From: an uncultured Oscillospiraceae bacterium
Lineage (GTDB): Bacteria > Bacillota > Clostridia > Oscillospirales > Oscillospiraceae
Reading direction: 5' to 3'
DNA length: 64,000 bases
Assembly (NCBI GenBank): GCA_944385035.1
Contig: CALWVV010000012.1
Span: forward strand, 1-64,000
Positions within the stretch are counted from its first letter, which is position 1. Every line of letters begins with the position of its first letter. Made by a program: the position numbers and the translations under genes. Positions 8,129-15,380 of the stretch are shown here, piece by piece. The notes beneath the pieces are model-generated. The model was not told the DNA's origin. It ran no database searches and saw only the letters and a list, made by a program, of their open reading frames with translations.

Positions 8129-8209
8129 CTTGGCAAATCCTCCTTGATTCAGGGAATTTCCCCCCAAATGAAAGCTATAAACTTTAAACTTAACTTTGCC
8201 AAGTTAGCA

Positions 8210-9487
8210 TTAAGGTTTAAGTGCAGTAATCGGCACAACGAACACCCCATCTGACCGCAGATAAGCGGCATTTGCCATACCGCACAGCACGCAGAGAACC
8301 GCAGGAGGCTTTCCCTTAGGATCTTCCGAAATCTGCTTTTTGATCTCCAGCAAGTTAGCTGCAGCAGCGTCAATCTGGTTGGCACCCAGTTTGATTTCAA
8401 AAGCGCACCACTGGCCGTCAGGCAGTTCGATGACAGCATCGATTTCCTGATTTTTATAATCCTGATAGTGGTACAGATTTGCCCCGAAAGATTCCGCATA
8501 GATTCGAAGGTCACGTTCGCAGAGCGCTTCAAACAGGAAACCGAGCGTCTCCAAATCGCCCATCAGTCCAGCAGGGGTAGCTTTCAGCAAAGCACAGGCC
8601 AGAGAAGGGTCGGAGAAGTGCCGCTTTTCAGCCTGTTTAATACGGACGGAGGAACGGATGCCAGATGAGAATGGCGGCTGATTGTCCGTAATAAACAACC
8701 GCTTAAAAATATCCAGATAGGCAGACACCGTATTGGAGTCAATATCCTCGTCATCTACTGCCTTAATGTCTTTCATTAAAGTCTTATTGGTGACAGTGGT
8801 GCTTTCGTTACGGGCCAGAGAGCGCAACAGCAAGCGCATCTTGGATGTATCGCGCTTCACACCGTCGATGCGGTACACGTCATCGTCGATAACAGCATTG
8901 AGATATTCCAAAGGAAGCAGAGCAGCCTGCTCAATAGGCAATCCCAAACTGCCAGGCCATCCGCCGCGAATAATCAGCTCGATCAGTTTTTTCAGATCCA
9001 TCTCGCCGGTTAATGCAGGGGCCAACTCGCCGTGGCACAGTTTTTCCAAGGAAACCTTTCCGCAGGAATCTCCAGACTCGTATAGGGACATGGGACGCAT
9101 CCGCAACTTGGCAATACGGCCTGCACCGCTGTGCAGGATGCCTTTATGGTTCGGAGTAGCAGAACCGGTCAGAATGAATTGTCCTTTTTCCGCAACCTGA
9201 TCCACCTTGTACCGCACGGCATCCCAAATAGGAGGAACTTCCTGCCATTCGTCGATTAAGCGCGGAGTTTCACCGTCCAGAACCAGAGCAGGAGACAATT
9301 CGGCCAGTTGGCGGTTCTGGAAGTTATTGGCGGGATCGCCAATATAGATTTCGCTTTTGCTGTGATAAGAGGATGTCCAGGTCTTTCCACACCACTTGGG
9401 ACCCTCAATGCAAACGGCGCCAAAGGCCGACAGATATTCCTTAACCTTTGTATCAATAACGCGGGGTTTATAGTTCTGCTTATCCAT
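8210..9487 (-). CDS. AAA ATPase with DUF4143 domain
   Basis: Protein of 425 residues. The N-terminal AAA_14-type domain has Walker A GPKWCGKTW, Walker B RLIDEWQ and a sensor-like ILTGSATP; the C-terminal DUF4143 region carries a PD-(D/E)xK-like core, QEIDAVIELPDGQWCAFEIK. Such proteins are abundant in anaerobes and often mobile, and no function is established; a nuclease or toxin-related role is speculative. GTG 9493 is in frame, but AGGTG lies 7 bases before ATG 9487, so that start is used. Its promoter is covered by three spaced repeats. It appears to be transcribed alone towards hsdM. Confidence 0.85.
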   Translation of the reverse strand: MDKQNYKPRVIDTKVKEYLSAFGAVCIEGPKWCGKTWTSSYHSKSEIYIGDPANNFQNRQLAELSPALVLDGETPRLIDEWQEVPPIWDAVRYKVDQVAEKGQFILTGSATPNHKGILHSGAGRIAKLRMRPMSLYESGDSCGKVSLEKLCHGELAPALTGEMDLKKLIELIIRGGWPGSLGLPIEQAALLPLEYLNAVIDDDVYRIDGVKRDTSKMRLLLRSLARNESTTVTNKTLMKDIKAVDDEDIDSNTVSAYLDIFKRLFITDNQPPFSSGIRSSVRIKQAEKRHFSDPSLACALLKATPAGLMGDLETLGFLFEALCERDLRIYAESFGANLYHYQDYKNQEIDAVIELPDGQWCAFEIKLGANQIDAAAANLLEIKKQISEDPKGKPPAVLCVLCGMANAAYLRSDGVFVVPITALKP

Positions 9488-9517
9488 AAACACTCACCTC
9501 GACTATAAACTGAGTCT

Positions 9518-9546
9518 ATTATAGTCCATTCAGCTGAATTTTACAA
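9518..9546 (-). promoter_or_regulatory. Promoter of the DUF4143 ATPase gene
   Basis: On the minus strand TTGTAA (9541-9546), a 17-base spacer and a perfect TATAAT (9518-9523), about 30 bases before the start codon. The first of three repeats overlaps the spacer and the -35 box. Confidence 0.7.
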
Positions 9547-9587
9547 CTACATTCAGTTGGATTTTTGCTTTTCGTTCAGTTGAATTT
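9529..9587. repeat. Three direct repeats with exact 23-bp period over the promoter
   Basis: TTCAGCTGAATTT at 9529, TTCAGTTGGATTT at 9552 and TTCAGTTGAATTT at 9575. Each is built on a full or near palindrome TTCAG-CTGAA, and the period of 23 bp is about two helical turns, so a bound protein would face one side of the helix. Likely a multi-site operator for the ATPase gene; the binding protein is unknown. Confidence 0.7.
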
Positions 9588-9610
9588 CCGCCTTCCAACC
9601 AATCAACTTT

Positions 9611-10489
9611 CTATCTCAAGTTTGGTGTATAATCTGCCTTCACCAGGTAACGCCCGATGCCATATCCGGAGTCGCTACGTTCAAACACTTCTTTCGGCAG
9701 AGTTGGCAGATACTTTCGCCCGAAAGCTGTACCAAAGCATGCCTCGAAGTTGGTTGTCGGCAGCACGACCCAGTCGGTATCGTCCTGCCTGTGCGCCATG
9801 TAATAGAGAACCAGCGCTTTTATGACTTCCAGTGGAATCTCCTTTGGCGTGACCGCACGCAGCTTTTCCAGATACTCCGGCGGCAGCTCATGTTCCGCGT
9901 TTTGCAGTGGCCCCAGCTCCAGCGCATCGGCAAGCACATCGTCGAAACGTAGGACCCATGCGCCCTTGGTATTCTCAGAAAACAGCGGCACCTGGAACTG
10001 AATCACCTTGCTGCGCCAAGCAGTGTCGAACTTGGCCTCTATGACCTCTGCCTTTGGTATGACCGTCTTGCGAACCTTATCAGGATCGTTCAGCACAAAG
10101 CGGGCAAGACGGTGAACATGGCGGTGGAACCAGCCGCTGCCGTCAGCGTCCACCAGTTCAGGAAACATTACATGCAGCTCTTCAAAATGGCTCTTATTCG
10201 GCCGCGCCTTTTTGGGCGCGGCTTTTTTGCTGTCCGGAACACTGCACCAGGCACACAGAGCCTTGCTTACATAATCCAGGCGCTCCCTTGGGTCACTGTC
10301 GAGAATATTGCCGTCTACATCATGGTACATATACCCGCGGGCGATGATGGTCAGAACTCGGGCCAGACCCTTGAACTCCAAAATGGTGGTAAAGGTGAAG
10401 CGGCCCATATAGGCGGTGTCGTTTTTACTCTTGGCGGTATAGCTTACAGCCCCGGTGTAGTCCAGAAATTCCTGCCACTCATTCAGCAT
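9611..10489 (-). CDS. Unknown protein coupled to the RdRp-like polymerase
   Basis: Protein of 292 residues that I do not recognise. It is soluble, mixed alpha/beta, with no signal peptide, a lysine-rich stretch KKAAPKKARPNK around residue 90 and a histidine-rich WFHRHVHRLARF near 120. Its start codon lies 11 bases inside the end of the polymerase gene, so the two are translationally coupled and made from one message. A subunit or loading factor for the polymerase is the natural guess, but nothing in the sequence proves it. Confidence 0.7.
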   Translation of the reverse strand: MLNEWQEFLDYTGAVSYTAKSKNDTAYMGRFTFTTILEFKGLARVLTIIARGYMYHDVDGNILDSDPRERLDYVSKALCAWCSVPDSKKAAPKKARPNKSHFEELHVMFPELVDADGSGWFHRHVHRLARFVLNDPDKVRKTVIPKAEVIEAKFDTAWRSKVIQFQVPLFSENTKGAWVLRFDDVLADALELGPLQNAEHELPPEYLEKLRAVTPKEIPLEVIKALVLYYMAHRQDDTDWVVLPTTNFEACFGTAFGRKYLPTLPKEVFERSDSGYGIGRYLVKADYTPNLR

Positions 10490-13400
10490 AGGACACCTCT
10501 AACACATTCTTTTCGATTTGGTCGATCAGCAGCTCCCACAGCAGATCTCGCTTGCTCAACGCAACCACATACTGTACGGCGATACCGGGGCGCACGATTT
10601 TGTTCAGTAGTTCGCGGCACTTTTTCGAGACAGGTTCTTTGTAGTCGGCGGAAAAAGAATGCTCCATGTAGGCTTTCATCATAGCGGCAAAATTGGCAGT
10701 GTCCGTTTCGCGCAGGAGCTGTTTGCGCTCCAGCGCATTGTTTTCATCGTCAATGTCGCAGACCAGATCGCCCAGGATGCGATAACCGCTCTGCCGGAAG
10801 TCAGTCAGCAAATCATAATAGTCGGTCGCTTCCGGCAGGTACTCCGCCAAAAACAATTCCCGTTTGTCTGCTGCCATGAAGGGCCATTGTTGGTCAGAAA
10901 TGGAATGCCGCAGCGCTGTGATGCGTTCCGGTGGAAACTGACGGAAGAAAGCGTACAGCTCATCGGAGTCATATAAATCTTCTTGTCCTCTGGCATATAG
11001 GATGCGCTCGATGTCGCTTTTCTTTTGTCTGTGCCTTACCGGGACGCGGCAGGCGCGGATGCGGGAAAGGCAGCGCTCATAATCTTTCAGCAACTCAGAT
11101 ACAGAGGAAAGAATTTGGGGATCGAGCCGGATCTGCCAACCATCCTCTTGCGCAAAGGTAAACAGTTCTCTGTCCTCTGCGAGGGTAGGTTTGATTCGCG
11201 GCGTGTTCTGCTTCAGCTTCCGCGCCAGATAGGGCAGCTTCTCAATGTGGGACTCGACCGTACTCCAGTCCGTCCGTGCAAAGAATGCGTCCAGCTTTTC
11301 TTTGTGGGTCGGCTCATACCACGCCCGCCGTGTCTCCTCTGCCTGTTCCGCCAGATATTTATACTGGAGGAATGCACTGCGCTTGACGCGTTTCGTACCG
11401 ATGTATTCGTCAAGGTCGGGCCTCACACCGCTTTTGGCAGCGTCGATCTCCAGACCGCTGAGAATGGCCAGCGTCTCAATTTCTCTGCGGCAGCGCTTCC
11501 GCTCTTCTGGGTCGGCGCTGTCACTGTAAGCAATCACGCTACGGTCCATGGCAGCGTTGCAGATTTGACCGATGCGGGCGGCAAAGGTATTCTCCACCGT
11601 GTGGAACTGCTCACGCCAATCGTTGGGGGCAGACGATGGGGCGGACAGGGACGGGATCTTTAGCAGCGGCAGATTGGCGTTGTTGGAAAGCTGCTGATGC
11701 ACCTCGTATTCATAATTGCGCTTGACACAGCGGTTCAGGATGGGATCGGCAACAGTCTTGATTTGATCACCGTCGTAGTCAGCACCACCCAGACGCTCCG
11801 CCGCCAAAGAATCGGCAGACACAAAGACCACATCAGTCAAATGGCCGAGATAATGTTCACGCAGCTCGTCCCCATCTGGATAGACGGAAAGCTGAAGTTC
11901 CTCGTTGCGGGCGATGTGTGGATTGCGAAGCAACGTGCAGCTCTCGTCGTGCCCATAAGCGGCGCCGGGTGCATAAAAGCTGTCCTCCGCAAAGAAATCT
12001 ACAGTGACGGCATCACAAAACACACGCTCTGCGGGCATCTGAAACACGCGGGGAGACATCAACTGGCGCAGCAGTTCCAGCAAATCGCCGGAGAGGAATC
12101 GATTATCTCCCGGCACCAATAGGTGACCGATGGCGTAATTCTTCAACAGCGTTTTCGCCTGTGTTTCCAGAGCATCGGTGTAAATGGGTTCGTTGATGAA
12201 TCGTGGATTTTTGTTCAGTACTGCGGCAAGAATGTACGCGCGGCTTTTGCGCGGTTGACTCAGGCCGTCCAAAAAATACTTTTTGCGGAAATAACTGTTG
12301 GCACAGAAATTGTAGTAAGCAGTCTCGGTCGCCTTGGTCAGCCATTGCCGCTTATCTGTTTCCGGGCTGCAGTTCCAACCGTCGGGAAGATCGGCGGGGC
12401 GAAATTCCTCTGGCTGAATGGATACCGTGGACAGAAATTGATAGTTCAACGCAACAAGGGATTCAGCATGTTCCTTATTCGTGTTGGTGATATACAGGGC
12501 GTGCCGGTATTTACGAAACGCTTTCCAATAGTCCTTCCAGCTCATATCGTTTTCCTGGAGCCAGCGGTCTGCTTTGAACTGGCTACGGGTCAGAATGATA
12601 TCTACATTCTGGACTGAGTGATTGATGCCCCAAATGTCCTGAATGACCTGCGTTCCGGAACGCTTCAAGAAATCTTTGAAGTCAACCTGGTGGAGCATTC
12701 CTTTGATGTAGGGCAGACGAATCTGGAAAGAGGTGTGACAGTGTCGCCCACAGTACGCTTTATCTACTGTCTCTGCGTACTCCTTTGAGATCAACCCAAC
12801 GCCGTCAAAGCAAGTGATGTTGATATCTTCGATCGTTTCCTCACGATAATATTTTCCGCACTTATCCCCCTCCACCACGGTAATGACAGGCACTCGTTGC
12901 ATGAGCTTCTTGGGATTATCCACGACGATCACGCGGTGGGGCTTGTCGATTCGGATTCCATCCACCCGTGTGCCGGAGGAAAACATCAAACCGTTGTAGG
13001 CGTAGAGTTTACTGAGTTTGCAACGATCCAAGGTCATGTCCAGCATGATACGCTGGCGCATGATTGCATACAGGTCAGCACGAATAAACGACAGCCTGGA
13101 CTGGCGGCTCATGCTGGCTGAGCGTTCAAAGCTGACGTAGCGGTGGAGACCGCTGCCGAAGTCCAGCGTCACACCTTCAGGGCGGAACATGTCTTTCGCT
13201 TTCTCCCGGCGAATCTGCTGCGTGCGGTTGCTGCCCCGGCGGTCAAAGATGCCGGAGAAGTCCATGTAGAAGATCACGTCCGCAAGGTCGGTGACCATTC
13301 CCTCTCCTTCGCGTTCCCGGTAGCGGTCGCCGCGGAGCTGACACATCAGCTGAAAGAACATGGCACAGTCATCCTGCTCGTGTTTTGCGCCGGGGATCAT

Positions 13401-13517
13401 ACAGTGGTCCGTTGCAGTACGGTTCAACTGAAATGTGTATACACCATTTTCCTCTCTGGCATAGCTCATAAGCGTTCTGGCTGAGAGTTCATAGATCCGG
13501 TATTTAGTTTGCGGCAT
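10479..13517 (-). CDS. Double-psi beta-barrel polymerase, RdRp (QDE-1/RDR)- and YonO-like
   Basis: Protein of 1012 residues with the ordered signature of eukaryotic-type RNA-dependent RNA polymerases and the SP-beta single-chain RNA polymerase YonO: RSASMSR (residues 132-138), FDGVGL (237-242), SFQIRLPYIKG (263-273), LLRNPHIA (529-536) and the catalytic loop LGGADYDGDQ (576-585) whose three Asp would hold magnesium. An upstream frame opens at 13553, but GGAGG lies 7 bases before ATG 13517. The gene lies in a mobilizable element and is coupled to an unknown 292-residue protein. Template and product (RNA or DNA) cannot be told from sequence. It is much longer on the C-terminal side than the barrel needs. 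Confidence 0.85.
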   Translation of the reverse strand: MPQTKYRIYELSARTLMSYAREENGVYTFQLNRTATDHCMIPGAKHEQDDCAMFFQLMCQLRGDRYREREGEGMVTDLADVIFYMDFSGIFDRRGSNRTQQIRREKAKDMFRPEGVTLDFGSGLHRYVSFERSASMSRQSRLSFIRADLYAIMRQRIMLDMTLDRCKLSKLYAYNGLMFSSGTRVDGIRIDKPHRVIVVDNPKKLMQRVPVITVVEGDKCGKYYREETIEDINITCFDGVGLISKEYAETVDKAYCGRHCHTSFQIRLPYIKGMLHQVDFKDFLKRSGTQVIQDIWGINHSVQNVDIILTRSQFKADRWLQENDMSWKDYWKAFRKYRHALYITNTNKEHAESLVALNYQFLSTVSIQPEEFRPADLPDGWNCSPETDKRQWLTKATETAYYNFCANSYFRKKYFLDGLSQPRKSRAYILAAVLNKNPRFINEPIYTDALETQAKTLLKNYAIGHLLVPGDNRFLSGDLLELLRQLMSPRVFQMPAERVFCDAVTVDFFAEDSFYAPGAAYGHDESCTLLRNPHIARNEELQLSVYPDGDELREHYLGHLTDVVFVSADSLAAERLGGADYDGDQIKTVADPILNRCVKRNYEYEVHQQLSNNANLPLLKIPSLSAPSSAPNDWREQFHTVENTFAARIGQICNAAMDRSVIAYSDSADPEERKRCRREIETLAILSGLEIDAAKSGVRPDLDEYIGTKRVKRSAFLQYKYLAEQAEETRRAWYEPTHKEKLDAFFARTDWSTVESHIEKLPYLARKLKQNTPRIKPTLAEDRELFTFAQEDGWQIRLDPQILSSVSELLKDYERCLSRIRACRVPVRHRQKKSDIERILYARGQEDLYDSDELYAFFRQFPPERITALRHSISDQQWPFMAADKRELFLAEYLPEATDYYDLLTDFRQSGYRILGDLVCDIDDENNALERKQLLRETDTANFAAMMKAYMEHSFSADYKEPVSKKCRELLNKIVRPGIAVQYVVALSKRDLLWELLIDQIEKNVLEVSYAE

Positions 13518-13558
13518 CGTATCACCTCCGTTTTCATTCTGACAGAAGCGCAACCCCC

Positions 13559-13587
13559 ATAATCTACACAGCTACATCATATCACAA
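13559..13587 (-). promoter_or_regulatory. Candidate promoter of the polymerase operon
   Basis: TTGTGA (13582-13587), 17 bases, GATTAT (13559-13564) on the minus strand, 41 bases before the ATG. A moderate match to sigma-A. Confidence 0.55.
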
Positions 13588-13606
13588 AATCGTTCAGATG
13601 CAATAA

Positions 13607-13644
13607 GGATACTGGCCCCACTTTTTTCAGCGAGGTCAGTATTC
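13607..13644. promoter_or_regulatory. Inverted repeat upstream of the RepA-like gene
   Basis: GGATACTGGCC (13607-13617) and GGTCAGTATTC (13634-13644) are inverted copies with two mismatches, separated by 16 bases. It is placed just before the RepA-like gene, in the divergent gap shared with the polymerase operon. It may be an operator or an attenuator hairpin. Confidence 0.5.
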
Positions 13645-13669
13645 TATTTCTTTTAAGGAGGTATACCAT

Positions 13670-14821
13670 ATGTACAAAAGCAACATCCAACCCCTCAACA
13701 CCATCGACGGTGAAACCCTGATGAGCATCCCCATGGAGCCACTGAACTTTGTGGTGGACTCGCTCATCTCACAGGGTCTGCACATTCTGGCCGGCGCACC
13801 GAAGGTGGGGAAATCCTGGCTTGCGCTTTGGCTGGCAACCACCATTGCCAAGGGAGAACCCGTTTGGAATCTCCAGACAAAGCAGGGCACCACGCTCTAC
13901 CTCTGCCTTGAAGATTCCACACGCCGCATCCAGAACCGGCTCTTCAGTATCACGGACGAGGTCCCGTCCAGCGTTCGCTTCTGCACCGAAAGCAACATCC
14001 TGGAGAAAGGTCTGGAGCAGCAGCTCACCCAGTTCCTCAAAGAATATCCGGACACGGTTCTGATCATCATTGACACGTTGCAGAAAGTGCGCAGCGTGAA
14101 AAATGATAACGCCTATGCCAACGACTACCGTGACCTTTCTCTGCTCAAGCGCATTGCAGATCAGCACGGCATTGCCATCCTGCTCGTTCACCATCTGCGC
14201 AAGGAGGGTGATGAAGATGTGTTCAACCGCATCTCCGGTACCACCGCCATCAGCGGTGCGGTGGATTCCAGTTTCACACTGGTGGAGGACAAGCGCGGCA
14301 GTGGTCGTGCGAAACTCTCCTGCATTGGTCGTGATATTGAATACAGAGAGATAGAGTTGGAACGGAACAAGGATAATGTGTGGCAGCTCATCTGTGACAG
14401 CAAGGTCACTCCCGGCGGAAGCATCCCTGCCGCCATCTCTGCATTCATGTCGAACCGTACCGAGTACATCGGCACTCCCACGGAGTTCGCTGAAGAGATC
14501 GACCCTGACGGAACGCTGGGGATTACACCGAAGAAAGCAGCGCGGTTGCTCTCTGAAAGCCTTGCAACCCTAAGGCAAATCGGTGTTACCGCCTGTCTGC
14601 GCCGCAGCAACGGAAAGCGCATCGTCGAGCTGCACCGTGCCGAAAGTGTCGACACGCCGGGGGTTGACCCTATCGACCCTTGTGAGGCCACAGAAGGCGA
14701 TTTGTCGGCTGTTTCCGCCTCTGCCGGGTTAAACACTCTACCGCGAAATCTGCCCCGATTTTCCGCCACGTTCGGCGAAACGGTGGAGGTTACGGCAGAG
14801 AGGAAAAATTCCCTCCCATAA
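13670..14821 (+). CDS. RepA-like AAA family ATPase
   Basis: RecA-fold hexameric helicase-type ATPase of 383 residues, of the kind used in plasmid and element replication. Walker A is GAPKVGKSW (about residues 42-50), Walker B is VLIIIDTLQ, followed by LLVHHLRK and a sensor around SGTTAISGAVD. The C-terminal third contains a possible winged-helix and a disordered tail. AGGAGG stands before ATG 13670. It is divergent from the polymerase operon and precedes the mobilization genes. It may support replication of the excised circle. Whether it is a true helicase or only an AAA_25 ATPase is open. Confidence 0.85.
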   Translation: MYKSNIQPLNTIDGETLMSIPMEPLNFVVDSLISQGLHILAGAPKVGKSWLALWLATTIAKGEPVWNLQTKQGTTLYLCLEDSTRRIQNRLFSITDEVPSSVRFCTESNILEKGLEQQLTQFLKEYPDTVLIIIDTLQKVRSVKNDNAYANDYRDLSLLKRIADQHGIAILLVHHLRKEGDEDVFNRISGTTAISGAVDSSFTLVEDKRGSGRAKLSCIGRDIEYREIELERNKDNVWQLICDSKVTPGGSIPAAISAFMSNRTEYIGTPTEFAEEIDPDGTLGITPKKAARLLSESLATLRQIGVTACLRRSNGKRIVELHRAESVDTPGVDPIDPCEATEGDLSAVSASAGLNTLPRNLPRFSATFGETVEVTAERKNSLP

Positions 14822-15050
14822 CCGGGCTCCCGCCGAAACCCAGCGAGAGCGGTTTCGGTGGGAAGAGGGCGAACGACAGAACGAACGAGCTTTGCCGCTT
14901 GCGGCGGAGCGAGGGATGTGTCGTCCGTGAGGACGACAGCGAGCATCGCCTTTGGCTGTCCACCACCGCCCGGTCGGGCGGCGGCGTACTGCCTTCGGCA
15001 TCTCCTTTCCGGGCAGAAGCCCGGACCCACTTTATCACGGAGGTATTCAT
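14822..15050. other. Hairpin-rich oriT-like region
   Basis: This 229-bp gap directly before mobC and the relaxase contains five GC-rich inverted repeats: arms CCGAAACC/GGTTTCGG (14833-14858, extendable), GCCGC/GCGGC near 14894, TGTCGTCC/GGACGACA (14919-14938), CCGCCCG/CGGGCGG (14966-14981) and CCGGGC/GCCCGG (15009-15024). No convincing frame covers it. Dense inverted repeats beside mobC/relaxase are the usual form of an origin of transfer. The nick site was not identified. Confidence 0.65.
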
Positions 15051-15377
15051 TTGAAGAAAAAAGTCAACCGCACAAAACCAGTTTCATTGACCTTCCGTGT
15101 CACGGAAGGTGACGCAGAGCTCATCCGGCGGAACGCAAAGTCCGCGGGGATGGATCTGACAAAGTACCTGACGACATGCGCCGTCGGGAAAGAGATCGTA
15201 CACATCAACGGTTTCGATGACTGCGCCCGTGCGTTGCGGCGGCAGGGAACGAATCTCAATCAGCTCATCACACTGGCAAACATGGGCAGGATCAGTTCCG
15301 TTAATGTTGGTGAAACCTATGAGCTCTATCTGGAGATTCAGAAACTGCTGAAAGAGGTTCTGGAGAGGAAGGTGTGA
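15051..15377 (+). CDS. mobC: Plasmid mobilization relaxosome protein MobC
   Basis: Relaxosome accessory protein of 108 residues that helps open DNA at oriT. It begins with a basic segment and a ribbon-helix-helix-like strand (VSLTFRVTEGDAELIRRNAK) and has the MobC signature RRQGTNLNQLITLAN. TTG at 15051 is chosen as start because GGAGG is 7 bases upstream, and the frame further upstream lies in the hairpin region. Three bases separate its stop from the relaxase start. Confidence 0.9.
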   Translation: MKKKVNRTKPVSLTFRVTEGDAELIRRNAKSAGMDLTKYLTTCAVGKEIVHINGFDDCARALRRQGTNLNQLITLANMGRISSVNVGETYELYLEIQKLLKEVLERKV

Positions 15378-15380
15378 ACC

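Noticed and set aside
9529-9587. Short CRISPR-like array
   Set aside because: Only three 13-bp units with 10-bp gaps, and the gaps are too short for spacers; no cas genes are nearby.
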